Source: Medicago truncatula (taxonomy: Eukaryota > Streptophyta > Magnoliopsida > Fabales > Fabaceae). From it: a DNA stretch of 64,000 nucleotides. Location: NCBI RefSeq assembly GCF_003473485.1, contig NC_053046.1:2428001-2492000 (forward strand). The letters run 5' to 3'. The number at the start of each line of letters is the position of its first letter. Position 1 is the first letter of the stretch. The notes beneath the pieces were generated by a model that was not told where the DNA came from, ran no database searches, and saw only the letters and a program-made list of their open reading frames with translations. The position numbers and the translations under genes were made by a program. Of the stretch, positions 23,301-37,000 are shown one piece after another.

Positions 23301-24021
23301 CAAGTCAACAAACATATTCAACAGATAAAATTATAATTTCATAACCTAAAACAACATAAATAAATCCCTTTGAGATTAAAATAAATAATACAATGAATTT
23401 ACCTCAAGTAGCAAATACCAAATAAAAAAAAAAACAAATGAAATGCACGGGATCAGATAATAAAGTATCAAATTAAACAAAATGCAGACTAAAAAGTAAA
23501 TACTGAATAGTATAACCCTCACAAGCCAATACACCAAATCAGCTAAGAAATTTTACTTTAGAAAAAGTTAAAAAAGAAGGTGGAACCTGATCAGGAGAAC
23601 TAGGAGAAGCATCAACTAGGAAATTAGAGATATCATGAGCTTTGTCTTTGTGAAGTGTATAATGGCGGCGGAGAAGTCTCGAATCGGCGGCACCACCGTT
23701 ATGCATTTGGAAGAGTGGGAAGTAATGGTTGAATTCCCAAAGAGCCGCCGCGAGCTTCCTAGCAGAGACGGTGGTGGGTAGTGTTTGATAACGGTGGTCT
23801 TGAATAACGGCAATATTACTATTACTATTATTAGGACCCAAAAGCCAAAGTTTAGAAGAAGAGTGGAATGGAGTAGAAGGGCCTTTACTTTTCCCTACCA
23901 ATACCTCTCTCTTCAACTTTTCTACCAATTTTTCCTTCTTTTCCGCTTCCCCTTCCCCACCTTTCATCTTTTTATTTATGGCTGTACCGTGATTTCCTTT
24001 TCTTTCTCTCTCATCAATCAA
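20313..24021 (-). CDS. Coiled-coil protein, At5g41620/USO1-like family
   Basis: Three exons on the minus strand, 24021-23587, 22391-22266 and 21779-20313, give 675 aa. Exon 1 is basic (EKLVEKLKREVLVGKSKG) and carries VSARKLAAALWEFNHYFPLF, a hallmark of this plant family. Exon 2 encodes PASTSSLRRHVATSLMQHHR and ends in SYGSSME. Exon 3 contains SLDFKGRIGEPHYSLKTSTE, LKVLNRIWSLEEQH, and then a long heptad-rich coiled coil (about residues 235-440) with many E/K/R runs. An acidic stretch of six aspartates follows, then a low-complexity C-terminal tail ending RLRTLKGSF. The molecular role is unknown; 'USO1-like' in databases reflects coiled-coil similarity only. A start at the next methionine (residue 19, MKGGEGEAEK) is also possible. 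Intron 1 hosts a MITE at 22867-23036. It is oriented opposite to the CHX genes that follow. Confidence 0.92.
22867..23036. mobile_element. GACAC-rich MITE in intron 1 of the coiled-coil gene
   Basis: Ends CGGTACCTATGAAGCACGG and, inverted, GCACCGAGCTATGAAGCACG. The interior has repeated GACAC/GTGTC and the centre CACATAATTCGTTGTGATTA. Same family as 5798-6019. Confidence 0.7.
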
Positions 24022-24721
24022 CTTCGTTTTACCCTTTTTTGTTCGAATTTATTATTTTCTTTCCGTTTTTGTTCTCTGCTTAATTACACGTGGATCTTAC
24101 AACACACAGTATGCTCGTTTTGTTGGTGTGCGTAATAATGTTTGTAGTGTATGTATTTTTGGGAAAATACTTTTTTTTTTTTTTTAAACAGATATCCTCC
24201 ACGCACAACTTCGGAGATTAAATTTGAGAACATTATGTAAATCTTAACACTGTTGGATGCTTAAAGCTGAATTTGAACTTAAGACCTTAGTTAAGCTAAC
24301 AGTAGGGGTGTACGTACAAAAATTTGTTTAACTAAACTATATCGCTAAACTAAACCACAAATTTAAACCAATTCACTTAATCAAACTTCAATTAAAAATT
24401 GATTTTAACTTATTTTGAACTCTTTATTATTTTCTTTTACAAATTTTTTTTGAGAGCATTTTCTTTTACAAATGTTTAACCAAAATTTAATTTTAAGAAA
24501 AATTACAAATGTATACAGAAAACAAATTTATATAAAAATAATTAAATAATCATCACATAAATCATATTGGTGTATTGGTTAATTGAGCTTGCATTAAACT
24601 AAAGATGATGGGTTCAACTCTTTACTTAGATAATTATTTATTTAAAAAATAATTTAATCTAATTGATAAGTGTCTGCCACCACATCATCCTATTGGCACC
24701 GCCACCACCGACCTCGCCGGA

Positions 24722-26148
24722 TAATGTAGTATTTTTTTTGCATCAAACAATAGTAAGTATTTATATCGTCTCCTCAGGGACTAGTGCGATATCACAGACC
24801 GTCCGATACCAAAAATCATTATAAGTTAAAAGAAAATTTGTTGTTTGTTTTAGTAACTAAGTTGCGAATAATAAAAGTGAGATTAATAAGGCGTGAAACT
24901 TGTTAGGATTAGAGTTCCTTAATCAAGCGTCACACGTAACCTAATGACATGCATGGATTCTAGCTTTTCTTTGATATTATCATGTATCCCTCGACAACAT
25001 CATTTGTGTCCAAACAATATTGTGAGATCAATTGTATCATTCAATCGTCGATGTCTCAAACTATTGAATGATTCAAGAGCCGGTCTTATCATTTAATCGA
25101 TGATTTTTCAATCTATTGAATGATAAGAAAGCTTTAAGTTTGGATAAAAAAAGGTGATTATCAAGACATCAATTCCATGTCTAGAACTTATGTTATGATA
25201 GATGATTATTTTAAAACTAGATTCAAAAGTATTTCTCAATCACAATTAAATCAAACAAAAGCATTAAAGTGCAAGAATAACATCAATATCAAATCAAATG
25301 TTAGAACCATATATTTATAGATTAAAAGATTACATGTTAAGCTAAGATCAAGTACCTCTAATCCGAACAAAGGAGATTTAGCTACTCAATGTCATGGAAG
25401 CTTTGCAAGAATGAATTGAAAGAGAATGATTCATTACAAACTTGTGATTTCTCAACAATTGAGGAAGAATCCACCTTCTATCACTCTCACTCTATGAAGA
25501 ACAAGCCCTATCTCTCTCTAAAAGTATTACAAGTTAAAAACTATAAAAAACTAAGATCTCATGAAAAGTTCAAGTAGGCTATTTATAGAATTCCTGATTT
25601 GCATCAACTCGCCTCGCGAGTAACTCCATTCGCCATGGTGAGTTGATGTTTCTTCACCATTAAGTTTGAGCCACGTCACCTCTGAGGAGTTTAGGGCGCC
25701 CTAACTTGCCTCGCGAGTAATTTCACTCGCCATTGCGAGTTGCTCGCCTCTGGTTCGCCTTTGCGAGTTGGTGGCTTGTGAAAATGGGTGCTCTCTGGAA
25801 TTGCTCGCCTCTGAAGCTCGCCTTGCTCTCGCCATTGCGAGCTCACTCGCCATTGTGTGTTTAGTGTGAGTGAATTGGTCTTCCTGCCTCTTGCTCGCCT
25901 TTCAGCACTCGCCACTACGAGTTGATGGCGAGCAAAGTGGTGCTTCTGCCTCTTTTGTACTTTTCTTTGTTTTTCATCTTTTCTTGGTGTCTTGAGTTAG
26001 AATCCTGCACAAATGGGTAAAGTAAGATAGATAAAACGTAAAAGGACAATAATCACTTATCTCTCGGCTTTTCCCTCAATAACTTGCAAAACAAGTAACA
26101 AAAGTGCTTTGAATATTCATTTAAAATACAACTTTCTAGCACTTATCA
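24722..26148 (-). mobile_element. Solo LTR of a Gypsy-type retrotransposon
   Basis: A 1427-bp insert is bounded by the 5-bp repeat CCGGA (24717-24721 and 26149-26153). Read on the minus strand it starts TGATAAGTGCTAGAAAG and contains a TATA box (TATAAATAGCC near 25580), as expected for an LTR promoter. Its 3' end (…ACATTA) is not the canonical CA, so the exact end or the class could be off. The region 25605-25935 is unusual: CTCGC/GCGAG is repeated some twenty times in an otherwise AT-rich sequence. No internal domain or second LTR is present. Confidence 0.6.
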
Positions 26149-26153
26149 CCGGA

Positions 26154-28945
26154 GAGCCACCGCGAACCACCACACAATCATTGGAGCTCTGCCGTTTCCA
26201 AAAAAAAAAAACCTGAACCATTAATGTGGTTCAAAATACTGCTGAAATGAAATAAATTTAAAATAAAATTTTAGCAAAAATAACTAATTTAATAATATAT
26301 AAATAATTAAATTACCGAATATATATTTTTTAAACAAGAAATTACCAAATATTCAAAATACTATTAGTTAATATACGTTGTTTTATGTCATTTTACATAT
26401 ATCAGTTAGTTGAATTATTAATTTAAGCAAACATTTTAATTGTATTACTCCATTAGTTATAAGTTATTAACAATTAACTATTTATCCTCATCAGATAGAT
26501 AGTTTATCAATCGCATGTTATTTTTACCAAACATAACCTAATCGACTAATTTGATGTTGTAGGGCAAGAACACCATTCCATTATCATGTGTTGCTTCTTT
26601 GCCCAATGCTCAACTAGACATCCATGGTCACTACAAAATTATTGGCGTCTACACTTTGTCAAGTTAAGAGAATAACATGAAAGAAAGCGAGTGAAAAGAA
26701 AATGAAAATTGAAAGGAATTTTTAATTGTTTGGCTCAAAGGAGAGTTGGGTTAACCCATACCTCAATGAAGACTAATTAAATCTTGTCATGAAAAGGGAA
26801 TTAATGTAAAGGAAGTTACCACTCTTCGTTTCGTTTAATCTTTTATTTTTGGACGTAAACCCTCTTTTATCCAAAATAAATAAATCTTGTCATAAAAAAA
26901 GAGCACTAAAATGTGGTAATTTCTAAATTTTGTTTTTACTAAAGTAACATTGACAGTAAATCAAGACTCTTAAACTAAGTGATTAAGTTTAAATAGTTAA
27001 TCTGTGAAGAATCATTTATTTGAAAAAATTGAGATCGGATTACTCAAACTCCTTTTCCCTAGCAATCGTTTGGTTAACAACTTCAAAATTACTTGAATTC
27101 CGTTTTGATAAGATTGTTTTTTTTTTCTTCATATCATTTTCATAACATTGTTGGGTTAACACCAAAAATAAAAATACAAATTAAGACTCTTATTTATTTA
27201 TTGTTGGATTAATCTCCCCTATAGAAATTTATGAATTAAATTCATTTAAAACTATTTTTTTCACAAAAAGAAAAAATTTAAAACTAATCTAATAATAACA
27301 CCCATTTTGAATTTACGGTTTCTTTATTTGTTCTCAAACTTGAACCCTTCATATTGGTTTGGTCCTTTTAACATTCTTTATTTGTTTGTACTTTAACTTT
27401 AGATCTCAAAAATTAAAATAAAGAAAAGAAGACGTTACCAACCAGCTATAGTAGTATTAGCTTGACGTTGACGTGATAATCAAACAGAGTAAAAAACTAT
27501 ACTAGTTTCCAACGAAGCTTCCCACCCTTAAATAGTAAATATGTTTAGCATATGAAAAATCAATAGTTCATCTTCAACTTCATGTCATGGCTCTATTCCA
27601 TCCAACTGTACAAGCATGAGTCTGCCACTTCTTTTGGATTAATTAAAATTAAAATCAAGATAACGGGACTTAAAAGATTAAATCGACTTCGAGGTGTGGC
27701 CCCTGAAGCTGACTTTAGAGGTTCAAACTTGATAGAAAAAGTTCTTTTTTAAACATTTCCGAGTTTGCGATTGGATTCATTCATTCATTCTGTTCCTTAT
27801 TCCACATTTTCCTTCTTATATTTCTCTCCTTCACTGCAATACTATAAACTACTCCAAATCTTCTTCTCCTTCTTTCACAGGTACTATTTTCTAAGATTTC
27901 TCAGTTTTCGATTAAATCATATGCAAGAATCAAGTAAGTCAGTGGTAATTCTGCGTCTCTTTTTTAGCAAGCTTTCTTTATGTTTAACCAGTAATCCCAT
28001 GTTTATCATTGTTTTTTATAGTATTAATCAATCAAATGTTTAACACCATATTTTAGTGGTTGAAAAAAGAATCATAATAACAAACTAATGACAAATGAAT
28101 CCTAAGATCCAATCTAAACTAGTTAAGTTGTTTTATTTTTCTTTTTTTCTTCATGTTTAGGTCTAAACCGAACCAAATCAAACAAACCCGACCAATATCA
28201 GTTTCACGTCATTCAAAAATCAAAACCGATCAATCTAGAACTGAAACAAACCATTTTATTTTATTATTATATTATTTCACACTATATTCATAGTTTAATC
28301 GTAAAAAATATGTTGGTTTAATCTATTTTTTACTGTAACTTATGTATTTATTTATTTATTTTAATAATGTAAAAAAACTATAATGTTTGATTTTTTATTT
28401 ATTTTTAGTTTTCAAATTTTTTTAAAATATCAATCCGATTGAACCAAACCAAACCAAACCGTTTTTCATCAGTTTGGTTTGATTCGGATTCCCGAGAAAA
28501 TATTGTAAAATCCGGACCAGACAAAAGCAATTATTTTTTATTGTTTCGGATTTATTTTCTCCCAAAAATTAAACTAAACTGAACTCTTACTGCTTGTGTA
28601 AGAGTTAGTAGTATCATTAAGTTAGTTTAAGTTTGTCCTAGCCTTATATGTTCATCAATAGTAACACAATAAGTTAAGTTGGTTTAAGTGTCCTTTCAAT
28701 TTTTATTTTTTTTTGGTATAAGCGTGTTGCAGAACAGAGTTGTTCATGTTTTTGTGAGTGATGTGTTGGTTTTGGATGTGTGCTTGGATGTATTATTGTG
28801 TTTTTGGAGCTTGCATTGCATGTTGTCATTAACTATTTTCAGGTCTTGATTTTAACAGTTTATGATTTATTGGAAACATGTCTTTCATTCTGCAAAAAAT
28901 AAATAGGGGGATCCGCTGTTTAGCAGTGGAATTCGCATTGTCAAA
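26154..28945. other. Upstream region and 5' leader of CHX copy 1
   Basis: No coding frame of note. From about 27750 the sequence (AAACATTTCCGAGTTTGCGA) resembles the regions ahead of CHX copies 2 and 3, so this is probably the conserved promoter and 5' leader. The segment CTATTTTCAGGTCTT at about 28835 is conserved in all three copies and looks like the 3' splice site of a leader intron. Between them, 28140-28530 is rich in AACCAAAC/GGTTTGGTT motifs like the hAT-like element at 8800 and is probably a decayed relative. Confidence 0.5.
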
Positions 28946-31900
28946 ATGACTTCGAATACAACAGCTGGAAATGTTTGCCCGCCACCAATGAAGTCCACAT
29001 CTAATGGTGTATTTCAGGGAGATCACCCTCTTGATTATGCACTTCCCTTGGCTATTTTACAGATATGTCTTGTTCTTGTAGTCACAAGGGGACTGGCCTA
29101 TCTTCTAAAACCTTTAAGGCAACCGCGAGTTATTGCAGAGATTGTTGTAAGTTCTTTTATTATTTTCGTATAAATACGACAACTACAACCAAATTTTATT
29201 CCTATTTTAAAAATAAAAAAAAATTATCCCACTAAGTGGAGTCGGCTACACAATCAAATGCCGGCAGAATGAAGTTATTTTTTATTAATTAATATAAATA
29301 ATTGAATATTAGTAAGAAGCTTATTTTATTTTTCTTTTTGGTTCTAAAGGATCTCTTTGGAACTAACTCTCTGATTTAGAGGGAGCAATAAGACTCACTA
29401 GGGATAAAATCTGCCATCCTTTGCTTTTCAGACAAGCAAAGAGTCACCAGGCCATTTCCATGCAATACAACAATAAGAGTCTTAGTGTTCGATTTTTATA
29501 TAATTTTACAATTTTAGTCTTTACTGTGTTCCACTTGTCCAAACTCAAAACAAGTCTAATATTTAGTCAAATTTTCGATAAAGAATGCAATGACTATAAC
29601 CAATTCAATGTTCTTGAATCAACATATATCTTAGAGAAACATGCACATGTGTAAGAATTTAGAATTGCATTGTTTGCAGAGGAATGCTAGCAACACTCTC
29701 TTTTGAGCACTCTGTCTAGAACTCGCTCTTTTATTTTATTTTGCAAAACAACTTTCTATACTGAGAGGAAATTAAACAATAAACACACTTGACACTTCAT
29801 TTAATTGACACATAGTTTTACAAATTTCCCTCTAAAAAAGCGCAAAGGTTTTTGCAACTTGTATTACATAGAGCTTGAATGGGAAAAGGAGGGGTTATTA
29901 CAGTATATGTTTTATTTTGGAAGGGAGGGAGGGCTTACAAGATACATTACAAACTACTTTATGATTGTAATGTGTGTCATGGCTGGCTGCTTATTGACAG
30001 GGAGGAATACTACTTGGGCCATCAGCATTTGGACGGAATAAAAGCTATCTACATGCAGTTTTCCCACCCAAGAGTCTTCCAGTATTAGATACTCTAGCAA
30101 ACCTTGGCCTCATATTCTTTCTATTTTTAGCAGGCATAGAGTTGGATCCTAAATCTCTGGGAAAAACTGGAGGTCGAGTCCTTGCAATTGCTATGGTCGG
30201 AATAAGCTTACCCTTTGCACTGGGAATTGGTTCATCATTTGTTCTGAAAGAAACGATTGCCAAAGATGTAAATACTTCCGCATTTCTTGTATATATGGGA
30301 GTTGCTCTCTCTATAACTGCTTTTCCTGTATTAGCTCGTATTTTGGCCGAGTTAAAACTTTTAACCACCAGTGTCGGACGAATGGCTATGTCGGCTGCAG
30401 CAGTTAATGATGTAGCAGCCTGGATTCTTCTTGCTCTAGCTGTTGCCTTATCAGGCAATAGCCAGTCTCCTCTTGTTTCACTGTGGGTCTTCTTAGCTGG
30501 GTGTGGTTTTGTCGTTTGTTCGATCCTCATTGTCCTTCCAATTTTCAAATGGATGGCCCAACAATGCCATGAAGGTGAGCCGGTCGATGAGTTATACATA
30601 TGTGCTACATTAGCTTCTGTTCTGGCTGCTGGGTTTGTCACAGATGCTATTGGAATTCATGCCATGTTTGGCGCTTTTGTTTTTGGAATTTTGGTTCCAA
30701 AAGACGGACCATTTTCTGGTGCTCTTGTGGAGAAAATAGAGGATCTTGTCTCTGGTTTATTGCTCCCACTTTATTTTGTGTCAAGTGGATTGAAGACCAA
30801 CATTGCTACCATTCAGGGGCTGCAATCTTGGGGTCTTCTCGTTTTTGTCACATTTACTGCTTGTTTTGGGAAGATTGTTGGGACTATTGTTGTGTCTCTT
30901 TTATGTAAAGTGTCTTTTAATGAGTCTTTAGTGCTTGGATTCTTGATGAATAGTAAAGGCTTGGTTGAATTAATTGTCCTCAACATTGGTAAAGATCGAA
31001 AGGTATTTGAATTTTCTTGCTCTCACTATTTCCTATATAGTATAATTTGGTTCATGTTCACGTCCTATGAATCACTATGATGGATATTTGATGCATGCAT
31101 CTGCAGGTTTTGAATGACGAAACCTTTGCCATTATGGTTCTCATGGCTCTCGTTACTACATTCATGACCACTCCTCTTGTGATGGCTGCGTATAAGAGGA
31201 AAGCAAAAATATCTGATTACAAATACAAAACAGTTGAAAGGAAAAATGCAGACAGCGAGTTGAGGATTCTTGCCTGCTTCCATGGTGCAAGGAATATTCC
31301 GTCGGTGATAAACTTGATCGAGGCTTCAAGAGGAATCAAGAAGCGCGACGCACTTTGTGTGTATGCAATGCACCTTAAAGAATTTTCCGAGAGATCCTCA
31401 TCGATACTAATGGTACAAAAAGTAAGAAAAAACGGGTTGCCATTTTGGAATAAAGGTCACCGTGCAGATTCTGACCATGTTATTGTGGCATTTGAGGCTT
31501 ACCAGAAACTAAGTCAAGTTTGTGTTCGTCCAATGGTAGCAATCTCCTCAATGGCTAACATTCACGAAGACATATGTGCTACCGCTGAAAGAAAGAGAGC
31601 CGCAGTCATCATTCTCCCATTCCATATGCAACAAAGATTAGATGGTTCACTAGACGTTACAAGAAATGATTTTCGATTTGTTAACAAAAGGGTACTCGAG
31701 CATGCACCATGCTCAGTTGGAATTTTTGTTGATCGCGGACTTGGTGGTACATGTCATGTGTCTGCAAGTAATGTTTCTTATTGTGTGGCTGTGCTTTTCT
31801 TTGGTGGTGGTGATGACCGTGAAGCTCTTGCTTACGGAGCTCGTACGGCCGAGCACCCTGGCATAAGATTAGTGATTATTCGCTTCTTAGTGGAATCTAC

Positions 31901-32306
31901 TATTTTAGGGGAGATTAGCAGCGTTGACGTTGGAGACTCATCAATCGGTAAATCAATCTCAGAGGATGAGGAGTTCCTTGCGGAATTTAAGCTGAAAACA
32001 GCCAGTGATGACTCCGTTATCTACGAAGAGAAAATAGTAAAAGATGCTGCCGAAACAGTTGCTAGTATCCGCAAGTTTAATTCCTGCAATCTGTTTCTTG
32101 TGGGTCTAAGGCCAACCGGTGAATTGGCCTGTGCTCTGGAAAGAAGGGAGTGCCCGGAACTAGGACCTGTTGGTGGCTTGTTGATATCCCAAGATTGCCC
32201 CACAACAGCATCGGTTTTGGTGATGCAACAGTATCATAATGGGGTGCCAATGAATTTTGTCCCAGAAATGGAGGAACATTCACATTCACACGAAGGAGAC
32301 ACATAA
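28946..32306 (+). CDS. CHX: CHX cation/H+ antiporter, copy 1
   Basis: CPA2-family monovalent cation/H+ exchanger of plant endomembranes, closest in my recollection to Arabidopsis CHX16-CHX18, which act in K+ and pH balance of endosomal compartments. Exons 28946-29146, 30001-31002 and 31107-32306 give 800 aa, normal for the family. The N-terminal half is the membrane exchanger: TM1 [64 protein letters not shown], the pore-side [10 protein letters not shown] with the conserved Asp, [15 protein letters not shown], and [18 protein letters not shown]. The hydrophilic C half includes [30 protein letters not shown] and [12 protein letters not shown], the usual regulatory domain. Copy 1 is the most diverged of the three but appears fully intact. 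Its intron 1 (854 bp) is the longest. Confidence 0.95.
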
Positions 32307-34033
32307 TCTGCTTAACTATTCTGTTATAGTATAGTTGCGGAACACAAACTTGGGATGGGAATAAGATTTCTAATCTGCATTGGACCCGATTCTACATAAA
32401 TAAGAAAGTTTATTTGACTAAAATTTGTTAGGTGTCCAACAAATTATTCCACTGAATTGAATATAAATACTCTATATTTTTGTTACGATTATTGTCTACT
32501 TAAAAGCTTATGTTTGTTGGTTTATATAAATACTTGGGCTTATATTGTTACATTCATTTTAGAGGTATGTTTGTGTGATAGGTATAAAAACAAGTTTCTA
32601 CAATGTTTGTCAATTGGAAAAGGGACTAATTGCCTATTTGGATTAGCGTTTTCAACTCGTTGACTCAGGTTTACAAGCCTTCACCGTAGTTTTTACAGGT
32701 TGTTTTTTCTCAAAGCAATTCTTGGGTAAAAAGAAACTATGAGCACCTACATCGGTGCTTTTTGTGTGTCATTCATTGACCAATGATATTGTGTATATTG
32801 TGTCATAGTTAAGCTACCCACTTTCTTTTACTTTTGGATTAAAAACTTTGTAAAATTAAAATTTGGAGTATATTTTGAGATTAATAAAACCAATTTTAGA
32901 GTTTTTGATGAATTGTATAGATATTTAAAAAATAGTTGAAATAGTACAAAAGTACTCAAACAGTGTTTTTATGTAATTCATTCAAAACTTTTACCATGAA
33001 TTTGCAAGCAATTTGATGTCTCTTGAGGCCACACAGTTTTTCCTCTATGGTTGAATATACATTTTTTTTCCCTGCAAACAGTTAATTTTCGTTTTGACAA
33101 GTGCAAACAGTTTCCAACCCTTTTATTAAATTAAAGCAAATAAAATAAAGGCATCCATTTTAATAGGTCATCCAAGGAAGAGTCCATGCCACCACCTCCT
33201 CCTCACTAAGAGGAAGAGACAAATAAAATATAGAGAATCCTATGATAGTACTATTTATTAAAAGAAATATTTGTTTTCTTGTAGCCTCCAATATGCTTCA
33301 AGTACAGTGCAATGAGTACATTATGCCAACTTCTCCTCCTAAGTGAGATACGTGAGAAACCTAATTCTTCCACTTGTTAATTGGATCATTTAAAATTAAG
33401 ACGGTGGGACTTAAAAGATTAAATGGGGAATTATACCTTATTCCCCTTTTAGGGGTTTTCGGCGTGTGGTCCCGAAGCCGACAATTTTGAAACTTTTTTT
33501 TATTTTTATTTAAACACCTCAAAACCGACTTAAAGTGGAAACATTTCCTAGTTTGTGTGATTGATTCTGACGATCGCTTTCTACATCTTTTCCTCTTATT
33601 TCTCTCCTTCACCACTACAAGTTAAATAGGTGCTTTTTCTAAGCTTTTTTTTTTTCTTTTGCTAAGCTTTTCCACTTGAAATATTTCACACCATATTTTA
33701 GGAAAATGAATGATGCATTTTCCAACTCAGTTAAGTTAGTTGCATGTTATTTTGTTCCTGGAGTTTGAATTGCATGTTGTCATTGGCTATTTTCCAAAAC
33801 ACTGACACCGGATACACGACACTGATACAAACACGTTGACATTGGTTAAAATTTGAAAAAAATGAACTAATTGAATGTAATGGCGTGTGCTGTTTCGTGT
33901 CTGACACGTCTCAGATACCGGACACACCTGTGTCGGTGCTACAATGCTATTTTCAGGTCTTAATTTTATCAGTTACTGATGTCTGTGTAGTTGTGTCCTT
34001 TTTGCAGAAAATATTTGAATTAGAGGTATCGGA
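32307..34033. other. Spacer between CHX copies 1 and 2
   Basis: No gene seen. The 3' flank (AAATAAGAAAGTTTATTTGA near 32398) recurs after every CHX copy. Further segments, such as AAAAGGGACTAATTGCCTAT at about 32622, CCCACTTTCTTTTAC at about 32817 and GAAGCCGACAATTTTGAAAC at about 33473, recur in the same order in 41995-44560 ahead of copy 3. The last part is the promoter and leader of copy 2, with a MITE at 33795-33945. Confidence 0.6.
33795..33945. mobile_element. GACAC-rich MITE inserted in the leader of CHX copy 2
   Basis: Flanked by a perfect 9-bp duplication GCTATTTTC (33786-33794, 33946-33954). The element is 151 bp with GACACCGG/CCGGACAC arms. CHX copies 1 (near 28835) and 3 (near 44925) show the uninterrupted sequence CTATTTTCAGGTCTT. 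The insertion therefore occurred only in copy 2, right at a likely splice acceptor, and recreated CTATTTTCAG downstream. Confidence 0.85.
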
Positions 34034-37000
34034 ATGACTTCCAATACCACATCTGGAAATGTTTGCCCGCCGCCGATGCAGCCAGCGTCTAATGGTGTAT
34101 TTCAGGGAGATCACCCTCTTGATTATGCACTTCCCTTGGCTATTTTACAGATATGTCTTGTTCTTGTGGTCACAAGGGGACTGGCCTATCTTCTAAATCC
34201 TTTAAGGCAACCTCGAGTTATTGCAGAGATTGTTGTAGGTTCTTTTATTTTTATTTAAGTATTTACTTAATCTTATGAAGTAGTTTTTTTGTTAACTGAT
34301 ACTAATAATTGATATTTGTAAGAAATTTTATATCTTAGAAACAAGTGGGGAAATTGGCAAACAATACAACAATAAGAGCCTTGAGTGTTCCATTTTTATA
34401 CGATTTCACAGTTGAGTTTTAAATGTATTCTACTTGTCCAAACTCAGAAACAAGTCATTTAGTCAATTTTTCATGTAGAAGTTAGAATGCAATATGACTA
34501 TAAAATATTCATTGTTCTTAAATCAACAATAGATGTTAGAGAAATATATATACATGCCAAAATGTGCACATGTGTAAGAGAAATTAAAATTGAATCATAT
34601 GCACAACTACTTTCTATGTCGCAGAGAGTTTAAACAGACTTGGCACTTCATTAAATCCACATTTGGCCAGTCTTGCTAATTGCCTTCTAAAATAGAGAAG
34701 AGGTTTTTTCAACTTCTATTTTTGTGTCTTAAGATTGCTTATTGATGATGACAGGGAGGAATACTACTTGGGCCGTCAGCGCTTGGACGGAATAAAGGCT
34801 ATCTACATGCAGTTTTCCCACCCAAGAGTCTTCCAGTATTAGATACTCTAGCAAACCTTGGCCTTATATTCTTTCTATTTTTAGCAGGCATAGAGTTGGA
34901 TCCTAAATCTCTGCGGAAAACTGGAGGTAGAGTCCTTGCCATTGCTATTGCCGGAATAAGCTTACCGTTTGCACTAGGAATTGGTTCATCATTTGTTCTA
35001 CAAAGAACAATTGCCAAAGGCGTAAATACTTCCGCATTTCTCGTATATATGGGGGTCGCTCTGTCTATAACTGCTTTTCCTGTATTAGCCCGTATTTTGG
35101 CTGAGTTAAAACTTCTAACCACTAGTGTTGGAAGAATGGCTATGTCGGCTGCAGCAGTTAATGATGTAGCAGCCTGGATTCTTCTTGCTCTTGCCGTTGC
35201 CTTATCAGGCAATAGCCAATCTCCATTTGTGTCATTGTGGGTCTTCTTAAGTGGGTGTGGTTTTGTCGTATGTTCGATCCTCATTGTCCTTCCAATCTTC
35301 AAATGGATGGCCCAACAATGTCACGAAGGTGAGCCGGTTGATGAGTTATACATATGTGCTACATTGGCTGCTGTTCTGGCTGCCGGGTTTGTCACGGATG
35401 CTATTGGAATTCATGCCATGTTTGGCGCGTTTGTTTTTGGAATTTTGGTTCCAAAAGATGGAGCGTTTGCCGGTGCTCTTGTGGAGAAAATAGAGGATCT
35501 TGTGTCTGGTCTATTACTCCCACTCTATTTTGTGTCTAGTGGATTGAAGACCGACATAGCTACCATTCAGGGGCTGCAGTCATGGGGTCTTCTAGTTTTC
35601 GTTACATTTACGGCTTGTTTTGGGAAGATTGTTGGGACTATTGTTGTGTCTCTTATATGTAAAGTACCTTTCAACGAGTCTTTAGTGCTTGGATTCTTGA
35701 TGAATAGTAAAGGCTTGGTTGAATTAATTGTCCTCAACATTGGTAAAGATAGAAAGGTATTTGAGTTTATTTTCTTGCTCTCATTATTCCTATAAATTAA
35801 TTTAATATGGTTGCATGTTCACGTCCTACCGATCATCGTGATGGATATTTGATATACGCATCTGCAGGTTTTGAATGATCAGACCTTCGCCATTATGGTT
35901 CTTATGGCTCTCATTACTACCTTCATGACCACTCCTTTTGTGTTAGCTGCGTATAAGAGGAAGGAAAGAAAATCTAATTACAAATACAGAACAATTGAAA
36001 GGAAAAATGCAGACGGGCAACTAAGGATTCTTGCCTGTTTCCATGGTTCAAGGAATATTCCATCATTGATAAACTTGATCGAGGCTTCAAGAGGAATCAA
36101 GAAGCATGACGCACTTTGTGTCTATGCAATGCACCTTAAAGAATTTTGTGAGAGGTCCTCATCGATACTAATGGCACAAAAGGTAAGACAAAATGGGTTG
36201 CCGTTTTGGGATAAAGGTCGCCATGGAGATTCTCTCCATGTTATTGTGGCGTTCGAGGCTTACCAAAAACTAAGCCAAGTGTTTGTCCGGCCAATGATAG
36301 CAATTTCATCGATGGCGAACATTCATGAAGACATCTGTACAACTGCTGATAGAAAGAGAGCCGCAGTCATCATTCTTCCATTTCATAAGCAACAAAGAGT
36401 AGACGGTTCACTAGACATTATAAGAAACGATTTTCGTTTGGTTAACAAAAGGGTACTAGAGCATGCACCGTGCTCAGTTGGAATTTTTGTTGATCGTGGG
36501 CTTGGTGGTTCATGTCATGTGTCTGCAAGTAACGTTTCCTATTGCATTGCTGTGCTTTTCTTTGGTGGTGGTGATGACCGTGAAGCTCTTGCTTATGGAG
36601 CTCGTATGGCCGAACACCCTGGCATACAATTAGTGGTTATTCACTTCTTAGTGGAACCTAATATTGCAGGGAAGATCACCAAAGTTGACGTTGGAGACTC
36701 TTCTAGCAATAATTCAATATCAGATTCTGAAGATGGCGAGTTTCTTGCTGAATTTAAGCTGAAAACAGCCAATGATGACTCAATTATCTATGAAGAAAGA
36801 ATAGTTAAAGATGCTGAAGAAACAGTTGCTACCATTCGCGAGATTAATTTCTGCAACCTATTTCTTGTGGGTCGAAGGCCAGCCGGTGAATTGGGCTTTG
36901 CTCTTGAAAGAAGCGAGTGCCCAGAATTAGGACCTGTTGGTGGCTTGTTGGCATCACAAGATTTCCGCACAACAGCATCTGTTTTGGTGATGCAACAGTA

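Noticed and set aside
30045-30641. Long antisense frame opposite CHX exon 2, seen again opposite copies 2 and 3
   Set aside because: It mirrors the conserved membrane-domain coding sequence and persists because the sense strand is conserved. The product resembles nothing and no promoter is seen.
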